Counted from the stretch's first letter, positions 22,521 through 35,845 are shown. The stretch is 64,000 nt of DNA from Ceriagrion tenellum (GCA_963169105.1 OY720641.1:4727258-4791257); one strand, 5' to 3'. The notes: generated from the sequence alone by a model not told the origin. Translations and numbers: made by a program.

Positions 22521-23734
22521 GTGCGGTAATAAGGTAAATGCAAATAAAACTTTAAATGCATCAGCAAATACCTAAAAAGTCCTGTCAGAAAGTGATATTT
22601 TTACTAGATGCGTTTCGCCGTTGGTATGTTACCAATTTTAGAGAAACTATTTACATTAATGCATTTAGATAACACATGAATGCACAGGATACGAGAAAAA
22701 AAACTATTTAGATTTTCACTGTATATTCTGCTTCCGAGTAATTCCGTAACCTTGGTAACCAAAGGCGAATCTTAGTCTAATGCTCGCTGAATGTTTTCCG
22801 GTGCGTGGAATGTTTGTCGTCGGGAAGAATCTTCGAGGGTTTAAGGGGGGCAGAAGGGATTTGGGGGTGGTGTCCCTAATTACGGACGCAGTGTGTGCAA
22901 GGGATAGACATTTTTCCCGACCCCTCCCCCCTCTCATCACACTCCTTTCCAAACTATGGCAACGCTGTGGAGATGGGATTTCCACGTGCAGACCCTAAAT
23001 AAAAAGACTAGGGCGGGCGGCGGAGCAAGGCTACCAGTCATACCATCTCGGGCGTTTGCGTCAGATTTATGGTTTTATGGCATGTTCTCCCCAAGGAAGC
23101 CAAGCCACTCTTTTGGGGGGGACGGCGGAATTTTTTAAGAAATATTCCAGAACACATCAAATTTTCCGTTTCCGAATGGAAGGGGAGGTTTTTATCCAAA
23201 TGTCGTCTTTAGCGTGTGCATCCCAGTCATTCAGCTGTACATAATGACCCCTATCTTGCTAACTCGACCCCAGACTCAGCTCTTTGGCTGGTCGTAAAGA
23301 TTTTTAAGTGCCTTTGGAAAGTATAAATATCGCGTGTACCCGCCTTGGCTGTAGTAATGTGTGAATTCCGGAACATATCCTTTTCGATAATGAATGATTT
23401 TTTATAAAAGTGGTATGCATTTACATATAGAGTTCTTTTCAATCTTTATCAGCCGCTTACTGATGGCAGTTTTTGCCCTATAGTTAACAGTAATACTACA
23501 GTTTATAATAATAATTTATATTTATTTTTCAGGAAATTCGCATCCTTAGGAAAGTATTACAGTTTCAAAAGAGACTCTGTGGCAAAAAAAAAATTTTTTT
23601 TCAGGACACTACATTTTACAAATATGTACATTCATTAAGATTATGGAACGTGTGTACTCACAGATATGAACTATTAATACTAACCATGTGACCCTATTAT
23701 CTAGCATGCCTCAGTATTGATCAGAACGAAATTT
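22521..23734. other. Intergenic DNA
   Basis: No gene is supported. There is a GC-rich patch at about 22830-22950. A GGCGAAACGCATC string near 22609-22621 (minus) resembles the GAAAC part of a ribozyme-type repeat but lacks a CUGAUGA box. Confidence 0.4.
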
Positions 23735-24330
23735 AAAAAGTTTCAGAATTCAAGTATCTTGGCTCAATTCATTACTTGATTGTGGCGGAGAAATCAAAAT
23801 TCGATGTGGTACGGCTAGAACAACATTCCGACAGCTAAATAATATATTGATCCATGAAGACACTCCCATTGGCTCTCAGAATAAAAGTGGTGCAGTGCTA
23901 CGTAATACCCGTCTTATTGTATGGAGTGGAAACTTGGACGATTAAGAAAACATCAATGAAAAGACTGGAAGCAACTGCAACGTGGTTCTTAAGACGGCTT
24001 CTCAAAATGTCATGGATCAAGAGATTTTCAAACACTGAGGTCCTGCGAAGAACAGGCCTTGATCGTTCGCTGAGGAAGTTAATTGAGAAGAGAAACATAT
24101 CATATCATGGGCATATCCTGAGAGGGAAAAAGTACGAAATTCTCAGTCTGATCTTGGAATGGAGAGTTGAAGGGAAGCGAAGCCCAAGAGGGAGAAGAAA
24201 AAGTTCATGGACACAAAACATCAAAGAGTGGACAGCGGTTAGAGATATTGGGGACCTGTTTCAACAGTCGAGAGAGCAATTATTGAGCAGCCAACGCATT
24301 GAATAGTGTACGGCATCAAGAAGAAGAAGA
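23735..24330 (+). pseudogene. LINE polymerase C-terminal fragment with AAG tail
   Basis: The frame at 23854-24306 (150 codons) reads as a LINE C-terminus. LALRIKVVQCYVIPVLLYGV and ETWTIKK hold the YGVETW motif. It is followed by RLEATATWFLRRLLKMSWI, NTEVLRRTGL, RNISYHGHILRG (the IGHVLRG position), WRVEGKRSPRGRRKSSW, and a short end. Upstream, VSEFKYLGSI (about 23739) is the conserved block before it, separated by a frameshift. The RT core is missing. The element ends in GAAGAAGAAGAAG at about 24318-24330, a simple-repeat tail. It is a third subfamily, distinct from the copies at 9.8 and 11.4 kb. Confidence 0.85.
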
Positions 24331-24794
24331 AGCGCTTTTAAACGAAGATTTATTTTCCCCTCGATTCGCTTTCGAGAACGAGTGAGTCATCCCTCTCTTA
24401 CGTCATTTTCTCATTTGCATTCCACTACCCCACTCACCCTCTCACAGCTTCCGTCGCTACCTAGGTCGCTCATATTCATCGCAGGGTCAAGCGGGTATTC
24501 ACCCAACTCATATGAATTATCCCCAGGGACCCTCCCGGAAAAAAACCGACATCTATTCTTTCTCGGATGGACATTTTAATGTTCTTTTTCTCCGAAACGG
24601 ACTACAATAAGATTGCTGGAATCCTGAAACAGACTTATCTTTTGTATAGTCATCGCAGTATTTTACGGATGAGGAAAAATTCCACAAATTTGCGTGAACG
24701 TTTTGAAGACTTGGAGAAAAATGTTTCTGTCCGTTGTATATTTTTCCAATGCATACGTGATCGGTATTGATTATCATCTCATTATTAGTATTTG

Positions 24795-25050
24795 ATTAAT
24801 CCTCCGGCTGTGGTGGGTTTAACTGTAAAAATAGTACAACCCTCTAGACATTTTGCAGACGCTAGACCCCAATCACCTTACACGATTCCTTACTTCATCA
24901 CAGCATTCGGCCTACCTCTACAAAGCATGTTTTTTCCACTTACCCAACATCCTCCCATCTATTACAGCATTCAGCATCTCCTCGCCCTCATTACCCGTTC
25001 CAACCACTTACTTTGGCTTTCCTTAATCTCCTCCAGGAATTTGATGAAGT
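24795..25050 (-). pseudogene. LINE C-terminal fragment, decayed
   Basis: Reading the minus strand from 25050 down, the translation passes a basic block KESQSKWLERVMR, then GEEMLNAVIDGRMLGKWKK in a shifted frame, then RGRPNAV. This follows the IGHVLRG - VIEGRMLGKRGRGRPR pattern of LINE C-termini. Stops and frame changes are frequent. Confidence 0.55.
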
Positions 25051-25262
25051 AAAAAAGCACTTTCTCTAGTCTAATCATTGATCTGAAGTGTAAGAGACTG
25101 ATTCTGGCCTAACTTAGTGGCGCCAAGTCATTTTTGTAGAGATGGTATCTTTGATTTATTTGTCATACATGGTCCAGCATATGATTATGATTTATGAGAT
25201 GAGTATGTAGAATCTTCCTTCTAATTTCGGTCTCCTACTCTTCACCCATGCAGGTGAAGAAA

Positions 25263-25460
25263 GATCTGCATCTACGAAATACCGTGCAAGTCACCACTAG
25301 AGTGTGTGGCACGGGGTGATTGTACACTAGGCTTGCAGCACTTTTCCTTATCCAAATCAGAGCCTCGCATGTTTCCTCGGTCGCTAGGCGCAGACCTCTA
25401 AGTAACCGGTGGAACAACGCGCGGCAAAATCAGAAACTTGAAGAGTGCTATGAGAGAAAT
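25263..25460 (-). repeat. SINE-like repeat, copy 3
   Basis: It aligns with the copy at 19861: CTACGAAATACCGTGCAAGTCACCACTAG, then GTGTGTGGCACGGGGTGATT, then ACACTAGGCTTGCAGCAC, AAATCAGAGCCTCGCATG, and a CAGAAACTTGAAGAGTGCTA block. The upstream half is more decayed than in copy 2. Confidence 0.7.
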
Positions 25461-27220
25461 TCATTATAAGAATGTTCTGTGACAATTAATGCACAAAATC
25501 GTGTGAAATTTCTTCCTAAAGAACACGAAATTCCTAATATCAGCATAATTGACGTGCCCATACCATTTAACTTTTTGGCTGGAAAGACACCTGCACATTT
25601 GCAAAAAGGGATAGCAATCAATCATTCGGTAATGGCCTGAAGTTGCCGCGTCACCTACAGGGACTCGGCTGTCATGTGCGAAATAAGCGTTTCATCCCTT
25701 GGGAAAACGGTTCGTTTGTGAATATATTTATTTACTCATTAGAATTGTATAAATAGTTGTTGAAACTGTCACGTTATATTAATGTGCTCAGTTATGCTTG
25801 TTATATCTCTGTACAGGCGATCCGTTGCAGTCAGAAGATAAAAAGTTTAACTTTCGCTAATGTTTTGCGCTACCGGAGCCTAATTTGCTGGCTTAAACTA
25901 TGTTTTCGTCACAATGAGAATATTATCGGTCCAAAGAGGGTATTTTAGAAATCAAAGAGAAGTATATGGGTGACCATTCTGTGCTGTTTTAGTGTGAGTA
26001 CTACTCCGTGGCATTAATTCGGTCTCTAGTTTCAGCTCTCGAATTTTATGCTGGTTTATTGTGTAGTATGCAATTAAAGAGGAGCCATCCTGACTAGTAC
26101 TGAAAGGGTATTAAATTGTGCTTCGAAAACTGGTCGTAAAATAAGAATTTCCCGTTGAATTCAATTTGTTAGCCACTAACACAACCAAGCCATCTTCCTC
26201 CAAGACGAATTTCGAGGGGGGTTTATACGAACGAGATTTTCACGAGTCAAGTCTACATTACAGCACATGAGACGATAGTCATGTTTAAAAAGCCACTGTC
26301 GCGGTGGATGAACCCAACATTGTTGTTTTATAGCGACGAAATTGACGAATTTCCTGACGAACATACCTTTCTGGCCATTGAGAGATCCGGGTTCGAGTCA
26401 AATGATTTTTTCATGGCGAATTTTAACCCTTAGTGTAGATGCACCCGTGCGAGAGACTACGCACCATAACATTTGTCAATACAATGATTGTAAATTCAAT
26501 CACAATGGTTGAGCATCGTTGTATTGCTGCTTTAGCTGCAATGTGTTTTTCTAGTCGTATGACAAAATAAAATTTAAGGGTTATTTGCTTCCCTTGAAGC
26601 ACCGCCGAGGATGAATTCTCATCTAACGGCGTCGTTAAACGGACGCCGTTCCTTTACTCTGGTTTGAAACCCTTTTCTTATTCTCCAGCAAAGTCCAGTA
26701 CGCGATTTGAAGAAATAATTTATGCTAAAACCACCTCGGCCCATTGTTCTCCCGTGGCCTCAATGAGTCTCGCGTTTCAGGTCGAACATATTCCTCGCAG
26801 CAATTTTGCAACGATTTACAGTGGGCGGGGCGGGGTTTCTTTCCCTCTTTGTCCGCCTCCTTCTCCAATGACCAGCAAGCAATCTTGACCTTAATTGTTC
26901 GCTGGGAAAAGAATTGATGGGTTGAAAACAAATACAAGCATATTTTGGGTGTAGTATGCTCGGGTTTTGCACCGGCATTAAAATACCAGGAACCATAACG
27001 CTTGTGGCGTAACCGTTGAATGATGAAGATCAAATGAACTGAGATATTCACCGATGAAGAAAGTCCTGAAAAAAGCTAGAGAAGGTTTATATAATATGTG
27101 CATAAAAGTTGGAAGAGACTATGTGTGCCTTGCCTTAACTATGGTCGTGGATTTTTCACATCTGCTGACTTCGGTTATTCTGTATTATTATTACTATTTT
27201 TAGTTGTTCAATCCAAAGAT
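25461..27220. other. Intergenic DNA
   Basis: No gene is supported. A B-box-like GGTTCGAGTC at about 26391-26400 has no matching A box. Confidence 0.4.
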
Positions 27221-27224
27221 TGAT

Positions 27225-27770
27225 TGACTGCAATCCTCAAACCTTCTCTATCTAATGATAGTTCCTCCTGGTATCTAATGAGCTATCCTCATTGTTTGGT
27301 CCATGAACATATTCCTAGATCTTCCTCCGGGGACTTGTCCCTCTATTTAACCTTCAATGATGTTCCTCACAAACCCATTGTCTCTCAGAGTGTGTCCAAT
27401 CCATCTGGTTCTTCTTTTCTGTATGGTGTTCCATTAAATGGTTCTTTTCTCTTCTACTCTTCTGTACACTTCGTCGTTTCTTATTGTTCCGTCCATTTTA
27501 TCTTCAGCATCCTCCTCCAGCACCAGGTTTTGAAGGCTTTTTGTATTTTCTGGTCAGCTTTTCCAATGGTCCATTCTCCCGATCCATAGATTACTACGCT
27601 CCACACGAATATTTTCACATACTGATTCCTGGATTGCAGTCCTATATTTTTTTAGTACAGCTGTTGTCTTTTTTCCCATGAACGACTTCTTGTCTTGGGC
27701 TATTCTGCGTTTGATGTCCGTTGTATGTACTTCTTTCGTCCCACGCGATGGTATTTCCGACATAGTTCTG
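27225..27770 (-). pseudogene. LINE polymerase C-terminal fragment
   Basis: On the minus strand from 27770 the translation reads IKRRIAQDKKSFMGKKT, the KRRIAxAKxxFxxKK block that precedes the YGSETW motif in LINE C-termini. Next comes a stretch corresponding to the WSVVIYGSETW position and, in other frames, WIGHTLRDNGFVRNII-like residues. The frames are interrupted by several indels (27554-27763 is the longest clean piece). It is a dead, 5'-truncated copy of the same broad group as 11345-11895. Confidence 0.65.
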
Positions 27771-28592
27771 TATTATTGTAGGTTTTATTTTGGTGGATCA
27801 TAGGCTTGTGTATTCAGAATTACCCTCGCCAGCACATTAAATGATTGCGACAATTGCTATTCTAGACACCGTCATGAGCATTTTAAGGTAACGGTTGGTT
27901 ACTAAGCCGTGACGTTTACAGAATGAAATTTCACACTTTTGTCAGTTGACTGTGTTAAGTATTATAAAGATTCGTATGCTGTGGAAATTTCTCTATGACC
28001 GGTAGGACGATTTTGCCAATAAAAATAGAAATAATATCGTGCTGTGCAGCAAACTCATTGCACATGTAGCCATCCAATGTGATAACTCGCATCATTTCAT
28101 TAAGCAGCTCAATAAAAATAGAGTGGTGCTGGAGTTGGTATCCCTGGAGGCCATGAGGTGAGCACACAGAGCGGCAAGTCTGGCCACGGCGTTTTCCATA
28201 GTGACTGTACCGCCGATTAAGGCAGTTTGAGCGATATATATAATTACACCGAGGGACATATAATTTGGTCTCGTCTTAAAGAAAAATATCTCAGCATTCC
28301 AAAGATACCAAGATATCAGCCACATTACTGCACTACTTTACGAGATATTTTCCGTGCGTGCTCTCCAGACACAGATTATTTAAAAAATGAGGATTATGTG
28401 ACACATGAATCTCGTATAAATATTTAGAGTGTGTAATTTGTTAGATTGTGCGATTTAAAAAAATACACATCACAAGTATTCACCGCAGTATTTTTTTCAG
28501 GATCGCGAAAAAAAAACCTTTCGTCGTGAAGGAGTTGTCAACGTACCGCGTGAAAAACATGAGCCAAGCTTAAGACGATGACAATTTAATAT

Positions 28593-28600
28593 CTATATAT
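28593..28600. repeat. Left target-site duplication of hAT-like MITE
   Basis: CTATATAT directly abuts the left TIR. The right flank at 29048-29055 is CTATATTT, seven of eight bases the same. Confidence 0.6.
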
Positions 28601-29047
28601 CAAGGATGAGTCGAATCCAAATGTCGATTCTCGATTCCTCCGATTCTCAGGATTAGAATCGGTATCGAGAATCGATCGCCTAAATTCGATTCCGATTCCA
28701 TCGATTCCAGATGGATAAATATTCAAATCAAATTTCATTTATCATATCATATTTGTTCTCAGTAATTTTGGGTGTAGACTATCAATTTGTACTTTTTATG
28801 TACTACCTCAATAAGCTGAGGATATATTCGCTATTTGTTAATAATTATACTTTTGAGCGACTTAATTTATCTTTGTTAATTTATTTCAGCCAATACTTGA
28901 ATTTAAGTAATAGTCGTACGCAACTGGTACATCAATATCCCACCTGTTATTAGGAATAAGAATCGATGGAATCGGAATCGAGAATCGTGAATCGATTTGA
29001 AAGAATCGGCATCGGAATCGAAAAGAAGTGGAATCGACTCATCCCTA
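28601..29047. mobile_element. hAT-like MITE, 447 bp
   Basis: The left end CAAGGATGAGTCGAATCC (28601-28618) and the right end GGAATCGACTCATCCCTA (29030-29047) form terminal inverted repeats. Just inside both ends are arrays of GATTCC, ATCGAT and GAATCG motifs in mirrored orientation (28619-28710 and 28955-29029). Such subterminal repeats are typical binding clusters of hAT transposases. The AT-rich middle (about 28711-28953) has no transposase. TIR style and TSD length point to hAT. It would depend on an autonomous partner elsewhere. Confidence 0.75.
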
Positions 29048-29055
29048 CTATATTT

Positions 29056-32000
29056 CACTTTAGGAGCCCCAATTTATCAAAGCATACTCATTATTCGCCA
29101 TATTATGGCATATATGAATTATTTTTTTCGCCAGCAATAAGATTTTAAGAATAGTTATGCCTTCAACATTTTCGCATAAGAATGGGAAGCATTTACAAGA
29201 AGTAATCGACTTCAATCACCCACCAACATTATGAACACGGATGCCGCTTTTCGTATATTTTACGAGATAATGGACGCATGATGTCTTTTCCTTCGTGGAA
29301 CGGCTACGAAAGTGTGAAAGTAAAAGTGAGGATTTCACTCTGTCTGGGGATCAAGATTTACTTTGCAGTTAACTATGCGTTTGCCAAGTTCGAAAACGGC
29401 CGAAGAATATTTTGCTCAAACTACCCTAAATGTGGAGCACTCTATGGCACGTATCAGCCCTTTTGCAGTTAGCACTTATGCCAAGTCTGTGACGCCACTT
29501 CCTGTATTTGAGGAAAGCCAAGTACGGCCTGTTCACCTGAAAGCGGATTGGAAAACGACCGCGGCAGCAGCGTAGGAAGCGGTGGAAGTTCACGGTTATA
29601 CTTTATATCTCGGTCGTAAAAAAATGCGTCAAGGTTATTTTCGGGCATCGTCGATCGCACCCCGCTCCCAACTTAAGTATTTCCCAATCTCCCGCATCAT
29701 CGCCGAATTAAGATCTTCCCACCCTCTCCTCCATTTTTATTCTTATCCTCCCAGCCCCTCTCACCCTCCCTCCCTCATACCTTCCCATATTCTCACTGGC
29801 ACTCACCAAATTCATTTCCGTGGGCCAACAAACAAAAGTCCCCCGCCTTCCAAAATGGAGCTTCCTGCCTTAAAAGATACGGAGGGTGTGTAAACGGACC
29901 CACTTGTTTGGACCTTTTTAACATTCCTTCCTCTCCGCGCCTCCGAGCGCTTCTTTACCTCCCCACCCATGCCCCCCGTCTCGTAATCCTATCCCTCTCA
30001 TTTGACCTTTCCACGTGTCTAGCGGGCTTTACCGTTTAGAGAGCTTCTTGCCACCGCCATGGTCGCAGCCTTTGAATCTTCATCTACATAACGTGGGTAT
30101 TGTAGATGTACTCACAATTAATATCGCATAACATTTATTGGTGCCACGAAGTAACTGTCTCAAAAATGTAGATATTAGTATGTATCGAACCAACAAATAA
30201 CAGTTTTAAGTAACTACCGAATTAAATCTCCATTGTTACCTAACAAATAGTTCTCATAAAATATTTTTCTGAAGGATAAATAATTAAGCTCATTCTTTTA
30301 CGAATTGAGAAAGACAAACGCATTCGGTGTTGACAAATAGTTTCCAAAGACAAATAGAATATTTTTCTGAAGAATGAAATCTTAAAATCTGCATTGTCGG
30401 GCAAATATTATCCATTTAATATTCTCTTAAGAATAAAAAAAACCGTACTTAGTTCACTAATTGAATGCGACAAACTCTTTCTGTGTGGATTAGCTCGCTT
30501 TCTCTCCGATCTACTGATTGTAATATGTACTTTGCGTAGCTCAGCTGAAGGCAAAGACCAAACGTAGGTAGGTAAAAACGGGACGCATGACTCGTCTGAA
30601 TCATGAATAAAATTCACCAATCAACAGATATTAATTTTCGTAGTTGAAAAGTTACGGAGAAGTTCATAGAATAATCGGTCACCCGGAAAACCTTTGCGAG
30701 TTGCTTCTAGAGTAAGCGGAGGAGTTAAGGATACTGGAAAAGTCTCGATACTTTACCCTCATCGATTTCTTTCGATCCCGAGTAGTTTTGTACTCGACAC
30801 CTTCCATTCTTCACTTGAAAGAGTACTCATATTGTGATTTCAAAACCTATTTCAAAACCTACGCAAACGGAAGAGCGCCGATTGTCCATTCTAATAGAAG
30901 TAGAATAACAAAAGGTGACGGGAATACAATGGGATAACAAAATGACGGATAATTCATTCATGTTCTATTTCATGGCTGATGTCGCCTTGATTACTGCGCC
31001 ATACTTTCTCTAAGTCTTCCGCCCATCTTGAACAGAGGAAAGTATTTTTTCTGTAATTTCCTCTTCCGGGTGTTCGTTTATCCTATTTACCACTACGAAA
31101 TTTTTCTCCAAGGGAAATTTATATCTGTTGATTGGGAAATTTTATTCTCAGATTGCGCAATGCGTCCCGTTTTTGCCTAACAACGTATGGTATTCGTCTT
31201 TAGTAGAGCTACGCTAAGTATTACAAACAATAGATTGGCCAAAAAACTATCTAATCGAAAGCCTTTGTCACTTTCTGTTGGTAAACTAACTAGCATCATA
31301 TAAGATTTCAGTCTTTCCTGGCGAATGTTTAGGATGAAGAGCTCTCGGGTTTTCGACCGAGTGATGGGTATTTGTGGCACCGAGTCGAGTGATTGATGTT
31401 GCGACAATCCACCATCACCTGGTTGGGAACTCGAGAACTCTTAATCCTTGCTAGAATAATTTTTTTATTAATAAAAGATAGTTTATGAAAACTGTTTGCC
31501 TGGCAATAATGAGGATTTGACCCAAAGGTTACTTTATATAATTATTTGTTGATTCGACACTTGCAGATACCGAGACCTGGTTTCAATCGTTTTGTGGATT
31601 CTGTAAATTTAATTCGTTTCTCATATTAAGTATATTATCGATACTTTTGTTACAATACCATATAACTAGACGGGTGAATCTTCACCTGGCATTCTCCATC
31701 CGCAAAACGGAATATCGTTATTTTATTTGCTGTTGTACGAAATATAAAGGGTGATAGAGCAAAAAATGGTGGAAAATTACGGAACAGGAATGAATAGGGA
31801 GGAAACTTAAACTGCCAAATTTACGTAAGGGGAAGTGGGTGCGAGTAGTTTTAAGGGAGACGTAACGGCTAGCCTTATTGCTGAGGGAAAGTGACAAGAT
31901 GTCCAAGGAATTGGGACGTCAGTTTCTTCAAAACCCACCAATAAGGTAATAGTATACCAGTATTATGTGCACTGTTCAATATCGTATTCATGAGGAAGAT

Positions 32001-34940
32001 TCACATTCAGTGCGCTGCTAATGTGATAATTTTTGTTTTTAACGTATAAAAACATAAAAATTACATTCAATTGGCATGCAGAAATGGAAAGTCGATAAAA
32101 GATAAAAATAAAACAAAAAGGAGCGTTAAAGTAACGCCACCTATCGTCAATTTTAGTCTCATGGACGTTATCCATCCCATGTCGTGGTCCCTAGTCGTAT
32201 GCGAGAAACATTACTTTTTAACCTGTACGTCTTGTAATCTTAATCTCGAATTGAATGCATGTGATTAAACCTACCGTGGTAAATAGCGCGGAGTCTGTAA
32301 TGTGCTCTTTACGTCTTGAGAGAAGTGGTTCGCCTCAAATATTGGAAATTGAATGCTTGATGAATTGTTTGTCTCTTTTTCTGAGTCGGGAAGTCCTGGA
32401 TATGACAGTCATGCAAAACAGAGAAAACAATAAAGGTTCACAAATCAAGTGTGGATTATTGTATCGTCGCCTTTTCGGTCGAAGAATCATATGCAGTTAC
32501 ATTGGCTGCCCCTTCAAATATTTCTATTTTTAAAATATATTAAATCATAAATAAAAAAGCTAGAACAGTAATTTCACGTGCAAATGTATATGGGATCAGA
32601 AATATTTTCGCTGGAACGAGTCGGTATAGGAATATTTTATTCCACGCGGCAATGCATTCAAAGGCCATCTTCGGCTAATGGCCCGCGTTATGCAAAGTGG
32701 ACCGACTTAAGTGGTCGTTAAAAGATTGACGGGAGGGGATGGAAGGAAGGAAAAAAGGACCAGAGGATGCCTTCGACACCCGATACTTCTCATCTCACTC
32801 CAAATGAGAGGGACTTTTTCGACGTCGCGCCAAAACATTCTGGAAGCGGGGGGGCCAAGGCCCTCTTCGGACAACTCTGTGGTCGCGCGGTTAGGCGCGC
32901 CCGGCTGGCATTTTGCTTCTTCTAAATCCCTCTCTCCCACTTTGGTGACTGAAAATTCTTTGAAGGGAGTGTTAAGGAGAGGTTCCATCGAGACAATATG
33001 AGTAAAAACAAATATTTGGACAACACGTACATATGATGATGGCCAATAAAGTACCGAAACACGTGCTGTATAGTTTTCAGTATTAAAAATAGTGGACAGT
33101 ACAACATCTAGTGCTCTTCATTTTAACAATGCAGTTCCACAATATCTCACCCGAAACTGTTGACTTCAAATACCGACGTACATTTTTTCGTTATAAAAAT
33201 ACACTTTGATGTTAAAAAATTTAAAGTACGAACAATGGATATTTTTTGCGTAAATGCTTTCAATTTTCACTTTTTCCAAACTATTTGGCCGATTGTGCGG
33301 CCGGTACTGAATTATGACTAAAATGGCGACTTAGGTCCATGCGGTTCTTTTCTAATGACTGAAAAACTGTGATAGTGCCCATGTTTTATTTTTCATTTTA
33401 TTCTCTGGGAGAACTCACACAAATAAGCGAAAAGTTCAGTTATTGCGGAATTTCAGTTTTCCAGCTCCATCTCATTCCAGTAGTTGTTTGCTTATAACTC
33501 AGAGGCGAAGATTGGTTCAAAATTTTCTCTCTATTCTATTTCCTTAAACAATTCGCGTCTCTTTGATTAAACTCTTCGTCCTTAACGATTCCTTAAACTC
33601 TTCGCGTCTTCGGATTCTTTTCTAAAATGGTATTTAAGTCTGGCCTTGGCCAATTAGCACTATTTTCCGAAATATTTCAACCGTTTTCAAGTACCAAACC
33701 ATGTGGTTTCAAGTTGAGTTTGCGTGAAAAATTAGTGCGTGGATTTATAGAATTTATTTTTACATATCGAACAGATAACACGCAAAATATGTAACGTAAC
33801 CTAACCCGCAAAATGGAGATTTAATGTTAATTACTTTTGCCACCATTCACCTCATTCATACTTGAAATTAGCATTTGTCATGCCAGTTCAATTCTATCAA
33901 AATTATTGAAGAAAGAAAATTGTCTGTACATTTGCCTACTTCTTTTTTCTCTAAACTTTCCATGTCGAAAATTAAGAAGCATTTATTCAATGCGGAAGGA
34001 CCTCTAGAAAAAAATTCAGATCCACGTGCTTGCGTTATCGTTTGAAATGAAGTGTCGTATTAGGGCTTCAATCATGTACAGACATGTTAGGCTCTCACTT
34101 AACGTAATTTTTTGAGCTACTTTCATTCGAAGATAAATGGCCACAAAAATGTTTATGGCTTAATCTAATTCAATGAACGAGTGTTCATTTGAACTGAACT
34201 TGCTGAGAAATTTGGTTTATGAATCTAATTTTAGATATTGAGTACATTTGACCCTCTAGTCATTTTTTGAGAAATTCTGACAGAACGACAAAGCATCCCA
34301 TCGACAATATACGATATCAGAATTCCTCAAAACAAGGCATTTTTTTTAAACAAGCCTCACATTGAGGCATCGATTAATAACGGGGAACTTAGTAGTTGGT
34401 GATCGGCATGATGCCCATCACGAATATTTTCAGAACGCCTTGATGTCAGGAGATGAAGACTAATAAGACTCGCTTTAACGAGAATCGCATTTAGAAGGAA
34501 TGATAATGGCTCAAGCCATATCGATTAATGACCGAAAGGTCGACCTCGCGGAAAAATCTGTTAAGCATTCGAGGGTGTATAGAGAAAGGAGCTCGTTCTG
34601 AACGAATCTATGCGATGCTGATGACGCCGAGGAGTGATGCGGGTCGGAAGAAAAGTGGATTAAAAATAGCACTGGGGGGGAGGGAATGGTTTCCACGCCA
34701 TCTTGGGGATGACTTTGAAGAACGAAGCGAGACTCGCCAACTGACTTTTCCTCAACTGACGTCTCTGACTATTAAACCTTAACGACCACCGTGAATTGGA
34801 CGACTTCTGGATACTGGGGGAACTTATAATAATCCCAAAGATAAAATACGCGATTTGACCGGCTCCGGCTGTCCAACATCTTACTCGAACAAATAATTTG
34901 CTCGGGATTTGAAGTAAATTATAATATTAATGATAACATA
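29056..34940. other. Long gene-free stretch
   Basis: I see no gene or named repeat over almost 6 kb. At about 29700-30010 there is a C/T-rich tract. A GC-richer piece at 32690-33000 has overlapping open frames on both strands, but no family is recognised. The 34528-34782 frame (84 codons) is likewise unrecognised. Confidence 0.4.
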
Positions 34941-34944
34941 AATT

Positions 34945-35104
34945 AATTATTTCTCATAATGCTCTTCTTTTTGTAGATACGTATGTACGTGTGTGATATT
35001 GCTTGTGTGAATATGACAAAATACATACAAATGAAAGGGTGTCTAAACTTTCCTTACCTAAGTGTGCCATATGAGTATATGTATACGTGCTGATTAATAA
35101 TTTT
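34945..35104 (+). repeat. Duplicated flank, copy 1 (order A-B)
   Basis: Block A (about 34955-35070) contains ATTGCTTGTGTGAATATGAC, AAATACATACAAATGAA, GGGTGTCTAAACTTTCCTTA and CCTAAGTGTGCCA. Block B (about 35071-35104) contains TGATTAATAATTTTGTGAAA. Both recur at 35846-36010 in the order B-A. Confidence 0.75.
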
Positions 35105-35762
35105 GTGAAAATTTCTTCTGCTATATCGTGGGGACACACATACAAAACATATATGCCACAGCATTAAAGAAATAAGGTTTTGTTAAACGTATAATTGGAA
35201 GGTCCTCAGATGAAAAAGTTAAAGAGAAATGCTGCTTCACTCTGGTTAGGCCACACCTCGAATACTCAGCGAGCATTTGGAACCCTGGTCATAAAGATTT
35301 AACCAAAACAAATTAATAAAATACAAAGGAAAGCAGCTCGCTTCGTTAAAAACTGCTACGAGTGTAAATATAGTATCTCACAACTTTTAGAGGAATTAAG
35401 GTGGGAGCCCTTAGAGACTCGGAGGCTACACGCTAGGCTTAGGCCACTTGATAAATTAAGAAGTGATATTTTTTAGAGCGACATAGAGAATATTTTCATG
35501 ACTCCTCACTACATCTTTATGTCTGACAGATTCGATAACATAAGAGAGATACTCTGCCGCACAGATAGGTGCAAAAACTCGTTCTTTCGGCGCACAATTA
35601 ACGACCACAAAGAAAAGTGAGCTCCACTAAATACACTTCTATAATACTTGTCTCCGTTTCATCTCCCAAAAACTTACATCTTTACAAGGCTGGGGTCCTA
35701 ACACCCCCTGCCACACGCCCATACGGCGGCTCTCTGGGTAGTATTTAGATGTAGATGTAGAT
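35105..35762 (+). pseudogene. LINE 3' third inserted in a duplicated block
   Basis: The plus-strand translation follows the C-terminal 180 or so residues of the intact LINE protein. It matches WGTHIxNI (35129 onwards), ALKKxGFVKRIIGR, SSDEKVKEKCCFTLVRPHLE and YSASIWNPGHKDL, then after a frameshift RKAARFVKNCYE, LRWEPLETRRLHARL, and CRTDRCKNSFFRRTINDH (FFPRTIRDF in the intact copy). The element ends with CCTGCCACACGCCCATACGGCGGCT and TAGATGTAGATGTAGAT. It is 5'-truncated with at least two stops and two frameshifts, but closer to the intact copy than the one at 21 kb. Confidence 0.9.
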
Positions 35763-35845
35763 ATATGGCCGGATTTGTCACTAAGCGATGGGGTATCTGG
35801 GAATATGCCTTGAGGTGCTAAGATATGGTATCTAATAATGCATAT

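Noticed and set aside
22575..22640. Further ribozyme-type locus (GGCGAAACGCATC)
   Set aside because: The GAAAC string is present but there is no CUGAUGA-like box, no stem II and no mirrored arm.
26385..26405. tRNA gene suggested by GGTTCGAGTC
   Set aside because: No cloverleaf can be folded around it: acceptor and D arms are missing.
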